Assembly (NCBI RefSeq): GCF_030915525.1
Contig: NZ_CP133269.1
Location: 3,197,001 to 3,261,000 of the forward strand
DNA from: Neobacillus sp. PS2-9
GTDB lineage: Bacteria; Bacillota; Bacilli; Bacillales; Cytobacillaceae
Direction of reading: 5' to 3'
DNA length: 64,000 nucleotides
Shown here: positions 34,718 through 41,915 of the stretch, one piece after another
Position numbering within the stretch: position 1 is the stretch's first letter
How the letters are laid out: every line of letters starts with the position of its first letter
Made by a program: the position numbers and the translations under genes
The notes under the pieces: generated by a model
What the model saw: only the letters and a program-made list of their open reading frames with translations
What the model was told of the DNA's origin: nothing
Database searches by the model: none

Positions 34718-34749
34718 TAAAAGCCCTTCTCAATCGAGAGGGGCTTTTA
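34718..34749. terminator. Hairpin terminator, first of a similar pair
   Basis: TAAAAGCCC...GGGCTTTTA around CTTCTCAATCGAGAG. An almost identical element lies at 35357, at the other side of the small broken genes between them. Confidence 0.7.
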
Positions 34750-34750
34750 G

Positions 34751-35058
34751 TCAGTTCTTTCTACGATAAAAAACATATCCATCCTTTTCTACTAATACTT
34801 CTTCCTCTTCTTTCTTTACGTCCATTTTTAGTGCTTGCTCTAACCTCAGTAATGCCATTTCTTTTGCAGTTTGTTTTGAGGTACCATAAAACAATTCGAA
34901 ACTAAGCAATCATAAGTAGCTGCCGTTGCCATATAGCAATCCACATCACGATAAAGTTCGATAAGGGTGTATCTGCCATCAATACGTAAAATAATGCCTC
35001 CTCTTAATAAGGAACCGATAGCATACAACCAAAATGATAAAGTATTCAAGTCAATCAC
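34751..35058 (-). pseudogene. Small unknown protein, frameshifted (paralogue A)
   Basis: From GTG at 35058 the frame gives IDLNTLSFWLYAIGSLLRGG and TLIELYRDVDCYMATAATYD. After about 57 codons the sense passes to the next frame: YGTSKQTAKEMALLRLEQAL, ending KDGYVFYRRKN. The second part resembles YGSTPEKAKEMALFKLNKAI of the upstream neighbour, so the two are related. No known family. A -1 shift at TGTTTTATGG would join the parts; a sequencing error or programmed shift is not excluded. Confidence 0.5.
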
Positions 35059-35059
35059 C

Positions 35060-35282
35060 CTATCCCACTTTATTTCCTAAATCTATAATTGCTTTATTTA
35101 ACTTAAATAGTGCCATTTCCTTAGCTTTTTCTGGAGTACTACCGTAACAATTCCATACAGCTATTTATTCCGTTTGATGCCATAGCGTTGTACTCATTAA
35201 CAAAATCCCAAACTTTGTATTTTACTTTTCCTCGACGATAATACCAAAACCAATCAGACAGTTCATTAAACCAGTTTGGCAA
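35060..35282 (-). pseudogene. Small unknown protein, frameshifted (paralogue B)
   Basis: From TTG at 35282 (AGGTGA 6 nt upstream) it reads PNWFNELSDWFWYYRRGKVK and VWDFVNEYNAMASNGINSCM, then meets TAG. The next frame continues YGSTPEKAKEMALFKLNKAI and IDLGNKVG, ending 2 bases before the start of paralogue A, so the two formed one transcript. The break is at the same position as in A but needs a shift in the opposite direction, which points to decay. Confidence 0.5.
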
Positions 35283-35356
35283 AATAATCACCTCAACTTT
35301 CTACATTGAAATATTACATAGAAAGAAATAAAATCCTTGTTACATATTTGTGATTA

Positions 35357-35389
35357 ATAAAAGCCCTTCTCAATCGAGAGGGTTTTTTG
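35357..35389. terminator. Hairpin terminator, second of a similar pair
   Basis: AAAAGCCCTTCTC-AATC-GAGAGGG followed by TTTTTTG; near copy of the element at 34718. Confidence 0.7.
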
Positions 35390-35400
35390 TGATTTAGAAG

Positions 35401-35455
35401 CAACTTCTTCTTCAATTAATGCCCCCGTGACTTTAAGTACGATACTTCACAAACT
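35401..35455 (+). repeat. Dispersed intergenic repeat, copy 19
   Basis: CTTCTTCAATTAATGCCCCCG then TGACTTTAAGTACG and ATACTTCACAAAC; short form. Confidence 0.65.
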
Positions 35456-35511
35456 TACTCAACGAAAAAGGCAATGTCCATTAAACATCGCCAAAATATT
35501 TCTATAATATA

Positions 35512-36000
35512 TTAATCTTCTGTTCCTAATACATCTGTATTTGGGGGCTCATAACCCATCTGACGGAGCATTGCTACTATTTGTCCCTTGTGATGAAACT
35601 CGTGAGTGATGGTGTGCATTAGCAATTTACAAGGAGTAATAGATAATAGTTCAGGTGCTTCTCTCCAAGGGATTTCTCTCTCAATTAGCATGTTTAAATT
35701 TTGTCGATGTAGTTCTAATAATTCATTAACTATTGAATCCACTTGTTCAAATCGTGCTATTATTTGCTCTAAACTGAGATTTTGTAATTCTTCCCTTGGT
35801 GTAAGTGGTTTTTTCGTCTTCAATAAAACAAATGAGCCAAGCCATGCAACATAGCAGTCAGCTATATGAACCAATGTGTCTCTTACACTTTCCCAACCGA
35901 ATCCATTTGTATGTGTAAAATGATTGGGATCTAATTTCCCACAAAAATCTAACAGAGTTCCTCTAGTCTGTCGAACCCATCCATATTCATGTTGAAGCAT
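35512..36000 (-). CDS. DinB-family protein
   Basis: 162 residues forming the DinB four-helix bundle, with the three metal-binding histidines expected near HIADCYVAW, and HTITHEFHHKGQIVAMLRQM in the last helix. Family members are thiol-dependent transferases or of unknown activity, often stress-induced. The start is ATG at 36000, with AAAGGTGGG 7 nt upstream; a GTG four codons earlier lies inside that site. Single gene. Confidence 0.85.
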   Translation of the reverse strand: MLQHEYGWVRQTRGTLLDFCGKLDPNHFTHTNGFGWESVRDTLVHIADCYVAWLGSFVLLKTKKPLTPREELQNLSLEQIIARFEQVDSIVNELLELHRQNLNMLIEREIPWREAPELLSITPCKLLMHTITHEFHHKGQIVAMLRQMGYEPPNTDVLGTED

Positions 36001-36012
36001 CCAAATACCCAC

Positions 36013-36334
36013 CTTTAACAGATATAACTACTTATTCTATACATGTATAGAATAAACCTTTCTTTACTGACTAAAAAAGGATCGCCGCAGCAAACCCTTC
36101 TTAAACTCAAGCCCCCGTTTAAGTGCATTTCTTCACATTTTCTTCCTTACTCATTCATTTAGTTAATAAGGAATATCTTACTAATACACAATGTTCGCAT
36201 TACGAAATAAACGCTTCTAATTACCTACAGAAAGGAAAATATTTCCACGTTAAAGTTAAAATACAATAAAATTATCGGGAATTTTCCTACTTTTCTTATT
36301 CTTCTCCCTTTAAAGGAAAGGAGGCTGAAAGAAT
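36013..36334. other. Intergenic region with repeat copy 20
   Basis: Between divergent genes. It holds the repeat at 36096-36140 and AT-rich DNA; no coding sequence and no clear operator were found. Confidence 0.5.
36096..36140 (+). repeat. Dispersed intergenic repeat, copy 20
   Basis: CTTCTTAAACTCAAGCCCCCG joined to TTTAAGTGCA and TTTCTTCACA; short form. Confidence 0.65.
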
Positions 36335-36544
36335 ATGTCTTTAGCCCATACGAAAAGTTTGTTAGAGACCATGAGATATTTTTATCATACTGAGATTTAT
36401 TCAACTTTCAAAGAAGAAGATCAAACCCCAATCTTGTCTGTGTGCTTTAAATATAATCAATATGAAATAACCTATCTCAAGACTCAAAAAATCGAACATT
36501 ATGATAAACTTGAATCTGTACTAACAATTATTCATGGATTGTAA
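36335..36544 (+). CDS. Small soluble protein, unknown function
   Basis: 69 residues with a strong AAAGGAGG before the ATG. Sequence SLLETMRYFYHTEIYSTFKE then ILSVCFKYNQYEITYLKTQK suggests one helix and a small beta-sheet. I do not recognise the family. It lies upstream of the small XRE regulator on the same strand, with 170 bp between. Confidence 0.7.
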   Translation: MSLAHTKSLLETMRYFYHTEIYSTFKEEDQTPILSVCFKYNQYEITYLKTQKIEHYDKLESVLTIIHGL

Positions 36545-36715
36545 GCTCAGTAATATCCTCGAAAGCCACTCTCTCAAACTCCCCCTCTTCACCTCAGCGC
36601 GAATTTGCAATTGTGCCTTTATTCGTAGTACGCATAGTTTATTACTATTTAACCTTGTTAAATTTCATATCCTTAAATCAGTCTCACAAATAAAAGTTGT
36701 AAGAAGGCGAATTAA

Positions 36716-36943
36716 ATGGAAATCGTTATCAAAATCAAAGAACTTGCTAAAAAGAATAATATATCCATTCGTAAGTTAGGTCGTATATCTAAAATTAGTC
36801 ACTCTTCCTTATGTAATCTTGCAAACAACAAGAGACAGAGAATTGATTTTGAACATATCAAACGGTTATCAGCAGCTTTAAACATAACAGATATTAGAGA
36901 GATAATTGAAATTCGATCTAATGATGAACAAAATTCTAAATAA
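36716..36943 (+). CDS. Small XRE/Cro-type DNA-binding protein
   Basis: 75 residues that are almost entirely a helix-turn-helix domain: IKELAKKNNISIRKLGRISK, SHSSLCNLANNKRQRIDF, IKRLSAALNITDIREIIEI. This is the short YozG-like class of Cro/CI regulators. GAAGG precedes the ATG by about 7 nt. The target is unknown; such small regulators are frequent next to mobile DNA. Confidence 0.8.
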   Translation: MEIVIKIKELAKKNNISIRKLGRISKISHSSLCNLANNKRQRIDFEHIKRLSAALNITDIREIIEIRSNDEQNSK

Positions 36944-37114
36944 TAAACCGAATACTTTAGAATAAAATTATCGGTGTACAATAGCTGTTGCACACTTTGT
37001 TTTTAGTGATGATTGTAGCAAAAAGTATGGGTGGCAGATATGAAGTAATTCGTAAAAATATTAGCAAGGAGTAATATAATACCTTAAAAAAATATCAAAT
37101 GGATGGTGAACGGA

Positions 37115-37234
37115 ATGGATAAACAAATCTTAGAAATCTTATTAGAATTACAAAAGGATATAAAAGAAGTAAATACCAATATTCAAGAGATCAAAGAAAC
37201 TGTGAACAGAATCGAAGCTAAAATTAAACCATAA
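37115..37234 (+). CDS. Short coiled-coil peptide
   Basis: 39 residues with a clear heptad pattern (LEILLELQKDIKEVNTNIQE and IKETVNRIEAKI) and no other domain. The 3' end is followed within three bases by a strong terminator, which supports its being a gene. Function unknown. It may belong to the decayed mobile element whose recombinase tail lies just downstream. Confidence 0.55.
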   Translation: MDKQILEILLELQKDIKEVNTNIQEIKETVNRIEAKIKP

Positions 37235-37236
37235 AA

Positions 37237-37262
37237 GCACTAGTAGAGACTAGTGTTTTTTA
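37237..37262 (+). terminator. Terminator of the coiled-coil peptide gene
   Basis: CACTAGT-AGAG-ACTAGTG followed by TTTTTT. Confidence 0.85.
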
Positions 37263-37265
37263 TTA

Positions 37266-37355
37266 CGTTTAGGTCATGAGAAAAGTGAAACTACCCGGAT
37301 ATATGCTCAGTTAAGTGGCAGTATTAGGCAGCAATTACATAGGAAGTATTTTTAA
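37266..37355 (+). pseudogene. C-terminal tail of a tyrosine recombinase
   Basis: The 29 codons read RLGHEKSETTRIYAQLSGSI then RQQLHRKYF and a stop. This is the last active-site block of Xer/phage-type integrases (GH, then catalytic Tyr in RIYA). Nothing upstream in frame belongs to such a protein, so the rest has been deleted. It is not closely like any of the four recombinases at 39-43 kb. Confidence 0.7.
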
Positions 37356-37398
37356 AAATATAAATAAAGCAACGTATCTTGAATGCGTTACTTATTTC

Positions 37399-37427
37399 AC
37401 TCTTGCCCCCGTTAGTTCAAGATAAAC
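37399..37427 (+). repeat. Dispersed intergenic repeat, copy 21 (fragment)
   Basis: TCTTGCCCCCGTTAGTTCAAG; a fused, short form. Confidence 0.5.
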
Positions 37428-37457
37428 CGAATCCTCCTTAAAAAGACATAAAATAAA

Positions 37458-37484
37458 TAAACTCGTCAAATTTGACGAGTTCAC
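37458..37484 (-). terminator. Terminator after the VOC gene
   Basis: A perfect palindrome AACTCGTCAAA/TTTGACGAGTT, followed on the minus strand by TATTTATTTT. Confidence 0.65.
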
Positions 37485-37493
37485 AGTAAATGC

Positions 37494-37841
37494 TTATTTA
37501 TCCTTAGAAAAATCAAGAATCCTAATTGGGTTACCAGAATTATCTTGGTATATAGCATAGCGTCCTGGTGGAATATCAATTGGCTCCTTTATAAATACTA
37601 GTTTCCCATTATTCTCCGCATAATATTGGTCCACACTTTCAACCAAAAATATTCCACCTGCTGGTAATCCATCATTCTCGTCCTCATCTTCCAACATTAA
37701 TTGAACATCTGAACCAGGCAGTTTTAATGCGGCTGTATGTTCTCCTTCACGCCAGGATTCTTCAAAACCTAATGTATCTCTATAAAACTCTATTGAATCC
37801 TTAAGATTTTTTACTGGATGGAACAAAAAAGTTAATTTCAT
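37494..37841 (-). CDS. VOC-fold protein, TetR-linked
   Basis: 115 residues: LTFLFHPVKNLKDSIEFYRD, then LGFEESWREGEHTAALKLPG, and GRYAIYQDNSGNPIRILDF, a complete glyoxalase-like VOC protein. The start is ATG at 37841, with GGGAGGAAG 4-5 nt before it; upstream codons have no signal. It is divergent from a TetR regulator with a palindrome between them, so it is probably the regulated gene, perhaps for a toxic small molecule. Confidence 0.82.
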   Translation of the reverse strand: MKLTFLFHPVKNLKDSIEFYRDTLGFEESWREGEHTAALKLPGSDVQLMLEDEDENDGLPAGGIFLVESVDQYYAENNGKLVFIKEPIDIPPGRYAIYQDNSGNPIRILDFSKDK

Positions 37842-37901
37842 ACTGCTTCCTCCCCTAAATAAATTTACAGCCACATAAATCAATTATGTATATCGTAAGT
37901 T

Positions 37902-37920
37902 GATTATGTATAACATAATC
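37902..37920. promoter_or_regulatory. Palindromic operator, TetR type
   Basis: GATTATGT-ATA-ACATAATC, a perfect 8-bp inverted repeat midway between the divergent VOC and TetR genes. Half-site variants (TTATGT, ATGTTATG) lie on both sides. Confidence 0.65.
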
Positions 37921-37922
37921 TA

Positions 37923-37952
37923 TTTACGTCGGTTATGTCAATATGTTATGAT
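37923..37952 (+). promoter_or_regulatory. Promoter of the TetR gene (leaderless)
   Basis: TTTACG (37923-37928) and TATGAT (37947-37952) are 18 bp apart. The predicted start of transcription falls on or next to the ATG at 37959, and no ribosome binding site is present. Confidence 0.45.
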
Positions 37953-37958
37953 TAAATT

Positions 37959-38477
37959 ATGAAGGAATGGATACCAATACCAGGTTCAAGTAAAGAAATT
38001 TTAATTAAAGTAGCATTAGAGGAATTCAGCAGTAAGAGTTATGAAGAAGTAAATATCACGGAATTAGCAACCAAAGCTAATATGACCACAGGTGCGGTTT
38101 ACCACCATTTTGGTTCCAAAGCAAAGTTATATGAAGTTATTAGAAACGAAATGGAACAAAGAATTATTGATAGAATGGAGGGAGCTACTTCTTTATTCGA
38201 AGATTCGGATAAAGCATTGGAGGCTGCACTTATCACTGGTATAGACTTTGCGGTTAAATTTAATATTTGCAGATTGATTAGTGAAGAAGTTCCTTACAAT
38301 AAAACAGATAAAATAGAGCAATTTCTAGCTAAGATAAATACAAATAAAACTTTACCGTTAGAGACCATATTAATCTCATCTTGGCGTTCTATCTTAAAGG
38401 TAATATCAAACGGGCATATTAGTATTGAACAAGGAAAAAATTTAATTAAATGGATATTTAAAAGGGAACTTAAATAA
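37959..38477 (+). CDS. TetR-family transcriptional repressor
   Basis: 172 residues. The N-terminal helix-turn-helix is typical (ILIKVALEEFSSKSYEEVNI, TELATKANMTTGAVYHHFGS, KAKLYEVIRNEMEQ). The C-terminal ligand domain is divergent. It probably represses itself and the divergent VOC gene through the palindrome at 37902-37920. There is no Shine-Dalgarno sequence before the ATG, and the likely promoter places the 5' end of the mRNA at the start codon, so translation may be leaderless. Confidence 0.88.
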   Translation: MKEWIPIPGSSKEILIKVALEEFSSKSYEEVNITELATKANMTTGAVYHHFGSKAKLYEVIRNEMEQRIIDRMEGATSLFEDSDKALEAALITGIDFAVKFNICRLISEEVPYNKTDKIEQFLAKINTNKTLPLETILISSWRSILKVISNGHISIEQGKNLIKWIFKRELK

Positions 38478-38490
38478 AAAGTTCCCTCTT

Positions 38491-38580
38491 TTCTTGTTAA
38501 ACTAACCTGCCCGTTTGTTCAATAAGGAGTTCAACAAAAAAGGCGGTTAATCCTGCCTGGATCAGCCCCCCATTAGTTCA
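38491..38580 (+). repeat. Dispersed intergenic repeat, copy 22
   Basis: CTTGTTAAACTAACCTGCCCG then TTTGTTCAATAAGG; inverted ATCC/GGAT core; right arm CCCCCCATTAGTTCAA. Confidence 0.7.
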
Positions 38581-39064
38581 ATTTCATTGACTTTGCAATT
38601 TCGATTATCTTGTCCTTTTCAACATTCGAGCTATCCATTTCTATGTATGTCCCTTCTTGTATCCAAGAAAGTATTCCACCAGAAATTAAATGCCCATTTC
38701 TATCTAATTTGCCATTGTCAGCCCATTCTTGAAAGTAACCAATATTACCGTTTATATTTATCTCTTCTCCATTTTGCTTCTTCTTTTCCATTCCTTCAGA
38801 TGCCTTTCTTTCTTCGATACCAATCATCAGATACTTATCTTCTTTCTCTATATAATGTAATCTAAAATGGGTAATATTATCTTTTTCTCCCCAAGGATAA
38901 GTCTTTATTTCTAATGACCAATTGATAGGTATCTGCTTAGGGAAAAGAACTTTAAAGTCAACCTTTTCCTTAAGTTCAGAAATACTAATTTCTTTTGCTT
39001 GAGCTTCTAAGTTTACACTTGAAATTAAAATAAAGACCACTATAAAACGTAATATACTCTTCAA
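38573..39064 (-). CDS. Secreted DUF4367-like protein
   Basis: 163 residues. A signal peptide (ILRFIVVFILISSVNLEAQA) is followed by a beta-rich domain: DFKVLFPKQIPINWSLEIKT, HFRLHYIEKEDKYLMIGIEE, and GTYIEMDSSNVEKDKIIEIA. This order resembles DUF4367, found at the C-terminus of anti-sigma factors and in free secreted forms. Function unknown. It is the last chromosomal gene before the island. Confidence 0.7.
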   Translation of the reverse strand: MKSILRFIVVFILISSVNLEAQAKEISISELKEKVDFKVLFPKQIPINWSLEIKTYPWGEKDNITHFRLHYIEKEDKYLMIGIEERKASEGMEKKKQNGEEININGNIGYFQEWADNGKLDRNGHLISGGILSWIQEGTYIEMDSSNVEKDKIIEIAKSMKLN

Positions 39065-39120
39065 TTACACCACTTCATTTCGTATGGATTTCTACTTAGT
39101 AGTATTTCCAATCCAAGTTT

Positions 39121-39161
39121 GCTTTTTAAACTATTCTGCTCCGTTAGTTAAGGAATTTCCG
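39121..39161 (+). repeat. Dispersed intergenic repeat, copy 23 (left arm)
   Basis: TTTTTAAACTATTCTGCTCC then GTTAGTTAAGG. It runs straight into the left direct repeat of the island; no copy of this family was found between here and 62 kb. Confidence 0.65.
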
Positions 39162-39244
39162 CAAAAATAAGCGTTAATTCTTAAAATAAGCGTTAATCCT
39201 TCTTAACCTTAATTATGATATAATAAAAAAAATGTCTAATCCCA
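39162..39244 (+). repeat. Left direct repeat of the island
   Basis: 83 bases matching 62178-62259 with three substitutions and one inserted A. It contains two tandem sub-repeats, AAAATAAGCGTTAAT, 21 bp apart, then TCTTAACCTTAATTATGATA. Confidence 0.8.
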
Positions 39245-39332
39245 TATGTACCAAGGGTTTAAGACATTTTTATACGAAGTTATTGAAGCGTTAATTGGTG
39301 TTATACGAATAGTTCCCTCTTTTCCTATCCGC

Positions 39333-40172
39333 TTACATCCATTGATCATATATCTCTTTTCTTGCTTGATGATATAAGCGAGCATACAGCTGGGTTTGAT
39401 GTGGACCGTTATGGCCTAATAGAACCTGGATACATTCCAATGGCATGCCCTTCTTTGCTAAATGGGCAGCAAATGTATGGCGTAATGTATGTGGTGACAT
39501 GTGAATACCTAGCTTTTTTGTATAGGTTTGAAAATTTAATTGAACGGTACGCGGACACATGGAGCCTGTACTTGTAGTATTTACAAAAACAAACGGAAGT
39601 GTATCCTCACGTACGTCTAAATAGGCTTTCAGATGTTCCGCACACTCACGTGTAAATAACACAATGCGCTCTTTTTTACGTTTCCCTTTTGGTATCGTAA
39701 TTATGCGTTCATGCCAATTGATGTCCTCTTTTTTTATTTCAACTAACTCCATAAGGCGCACTCCCGTGGAATAAAGCACCTCAATAACTGCTCTTTCCTC
39801 AATCTGTCCTTTGACTAATTCGCGCAATTGAATTAGTTCATCACTTTGAAGATAACTCGGTAGTTTATCCTCCACTTCGGGAAACGGGATATTTTTCACT
39901 GGATCTTTAGTAAGTAAACCTTCTTCTATGCAATATTTAAAAAACAGCTTGACACCAGCTAATTTAGTTTTCAAAGAACCTGCTTTATATTCTTTTAATT
40001 CCAATGAAAACATCCATCTCCTAATTTCTTTCGAATTAATTTTAGTAAATGGTTTATCACAATAAGTTATTAATTGTTCCACTGCTAATATATACTGTTT
40101 CACTGTGCTTTCTTCTAAGCGAAAACTATAATCATCCTTAAATCGCTTCAAACAAATTTCTGTGGTTATCAA
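39333..40172 (-). CDS. Tyrosine recombinase 4 (type B)
   Basis: 279 residues. SAM-like N-terminal domain, then the catalytic set: Arg in VLYSTGVRLMELVEIK, Lys-rich beta turn, HxxR in SPHTLRHTFAAHLAKKG, His in LLGHNGPHQT and the Tyr in QLYARL. TTG at 40172 is chosen (AAGGGG 9 nt upstream), which gives nearly the length of its paralogue at 41079 and a 13-bp gap from recombinase 3. It is the last of four recombinases and lies about 90 bp from the left direct repeat. Confidence 0.85.
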   Translation of the reverse strand: MITTEICLKRFKDDYSFRLEESTVKQYILAVEQLITYCDKPFTKINSKEIRRWMFSLELKEYKAGSLKTKLAGVKLFFKYCIEEGLLTKDPVKNIPFPEVEDKLPSYLQSDELIQLRELVKGQIEERAVIEVLYSTGVRLMELVEIKKEDINWHERIITIPKGKRKKERIVLFTRECAEHLKAYLDVREDTLPFVFVNTTSTGSMCPRTVQLNFQTYTKKLGIHMSPHTLRHTFAAHLAKKGMPLECIQVLLGHNGPHQTQLYARLYHQARKEIYDQWM

Positions 40173-40185
40173 GATCCCTTTCCCC

Positions 40186-41067
40186 TTATCCCATATATTT
40201 TCGGTAAAGCGCAATTATCTCCCTCTTGGGGAGTCTAGCATAGATTTGAGTAGTACTCACATCGCTATGACCCAACTCATCCCCAATAAACGATAAATCT
40301 GCCCCTTTTGACAATAATTCTGTTGCAAAAGTATGACGTAGTCGATGGGGGTTTAGATTGGTCTTCAGATTTGCGCTCTCTCCTAACTTCTTTAAAAGTT
40401 TCTGGATCGGTCGAACATTTAAGCGTTTTCCTGTAGAGGTGACAAAAAGCGGCTTTGGAGAATCTGGTACTAATGCAAAATAACGTTCCAATAAGAGAGC
40501 ACACTTCTCAGTGAAATGTACGTATCGGATCTTTTTTCCTTTGCCTACAACATGTGCTGTTCGGTTTTCAAGATCCACGTCTTCCCGATTCAGTTCACTT
40601 ACTTCTCTTACACGGCATCCCGTTGTTAGCATAAATTCTACCAGCGCCTGATTTCGAAGTGAGGTAAATTCGCTATGATTGCGAATTTTAGCAATTTCCT
40701 CTTTCTCCAAATACTTAGGAAGTGACTGTGGAAGACGAGGAAACCACCGGCTTTTTATTGGGGAGCTGTCTATATAATCCTCACTTATGCAAAACTTATA
40801 AAATGAAGAAAGAATACTTAAACGGAGTCTCAACGTTGCTTCACTATAATGGCCACCATTATTTTTAAACCATTCTAGTATTGTATTGGACTCCAAGAAA
40901 GTATATGGTTCTCTCATTTCTCCAAAGAAAAGCTCTAAAAAATTCCGATAGGTAGTTATTGTTATTTGGCTTCGGTTCGATACTTTCAAACTTAATAAAA
41001 ATTCTCCGATGATTTCCTGATTGATTTCATTCGGTAAGTCTTTAGTTAACTCCCAGTAATTGTCCAC
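40186..41067 (-). CDS. Tyrosine recombinase 3 (type A)
   Basis: 293 residues. Core-binding domain (TITTYRNFLELFFGEMREPY, RLRLSILSSFYKFCISEDYI), catalytic Arg in LTTGCRVREVSELNREDVDL, HxxR in NPHRLRHTFATELLSKG, His in ELGHSDVSTTQIYA and Tyr. The proposed GTG at 41067 has AGGGG 8 nt upstream; a GTG three codons before touches that motif. It is clearly homologous to recombinase 1 at 41916 rather than to its direct neighbours. Confidence 0.88.
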   Translation of the reverse strand: MDNYWELTKDLPNEINQEIIGEFLLSLKVSNRSQITITTYRNFLELFFGEMREPYTFLESNTILEWFKNNGGHYSEATLRLRLSILSSFYKFCISEDYIDSSPIKSRWFPRLPQSLPKYLEKEEIAKIRNHSEFTSLRNQALVEFMLTTGCRVREVSELNREDVDLENRTAHVVGKGKKIRYVHFTEKCALLLERYFALVPDSPKPLFVTSTGKRLNVRPIQKLLKKLGESANLKTNLNPHRLRHTFATELLSKGADLSFIGDELGHSDVSTTQIYARLPKREIIALYRKYMG

Positions 41068-41078
41068 TCTTTTCACCC

Positions 41079-41909
41079 CTAATGATAAAGATCATATTGT
41101 TTTTTACGTGCATGTTCCATTAACCGTGTATAAATCCGAGTACTATTAATATCAACATGCCCCAGTAAATCCTGGATGTAACTTTGAGGCATATTTTTTT
41201 CTGCTAAGTGTGCTGCAAATGTATGGCGTAAAATATGGGGGGCCACCTTAAACCCAAGAGATTCAGAAAACTTACGAAAGTTTTTTTGTATATATTCTCT
41301 GTGTAGTTTCCCCCCTCTTCGATTTGCAAATAAAAAAATGCTTTCTGTTTCTCGCTTTTCCAAGTACATCTTTAAACGTTCCGCACAATCGTGTGAAAAA
41401 AGTACAAAACGTTCTTTAGTTCCTTTACCTTTTCTTATCCAAATTTGCCGGGTATCCCATTTAATGTCTTCTAGTTGGATTTCTAATAACTCACTAACCC
41501 TTACTCCTGTAGAATATAGGGTTTCTACGATGGGGCGAAATTGGTAATTGTTTCGTGTTAATTCTTGCAGTTGGGCAAACTGACGCTTACTTAAGTAGTA
41601 TGGTAGGACATCATCTTTTTTGGGGGTTTTAATCGTTAACATTGGATTTTTCTTTAGTAGATTCTCTTCCATACAATATTGGTAAAAAGATTTCAAACCC
41701 GAAAGTTTAATATGAAGGGTGCTTTTTTTAAGACTTTTTTCCTCCATTGAAGCAAGCCAAGCTCTTATATCAGTTGCTTTAACCTCATTATAGTTCTTTA
41801 CACAAAAGCTAAAGAATTGTTTGAGTGAAAGTCTATAACTTCTAATTGTTTCTAGACTAAACCTAGATTGATGATCATCAAAAAAAGATTTTATTACTTT
41901 TTGATTCAT
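41079..41909 (-). CDS. Tyrosine recombinase 2 (type B)
   Basis: 276 residues with LETIRSYRLSLKQFFSFCVK in the arm domain, Arg in LYSTGVRVSELLEIQLEDIK, HxxR in APHILRHTFAAHLAEKN, His in LLGHVDINSTRIYT and Tyr. It follows recombinase 1 with only 6 bp between. Its closest relative in the window is recombinase 4. Confidence 0.9.
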   Translation of the reverse strand: MNQKVIKSFFDDHQSRFSLETIRSYRLSLKQFFSFCVKNYNEVKATDIRAWLASMEEKSLKKSTLHIKLSGLKSFYQYCMEENLLKKNPMLTIKTPKKDDVLPYYLSKRQFAQLQELTRNNYQFRPIVETLYSTGVRVSELLEIQLEDIKWDTRQIWIRKGKGTKERFVLFSHDCAERLKMYLEKRETESIFLFANRRGGKLHREYIQKNFRKFSESLGFKVAPHILRHTFAAHLAEKNMPQSYIQDLLGHVDINSTRIYTRLMEHARKKQYDLYH

Positions 41910-41915
41910 AGTTAT

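Noticed and set aside
6277..39161. Regularly recurring short repeat considered as a CRISPR array
   Set aside because: Units are 1-2 kb apart, sit between genes and vary in length; no spacer-repeat periodicity and no cas genes.
39271..39283. A real loxP site from a laboratory construct
   Set aside because: Only one 13-bp arm is present, without the 8-bp spacer and second arm.
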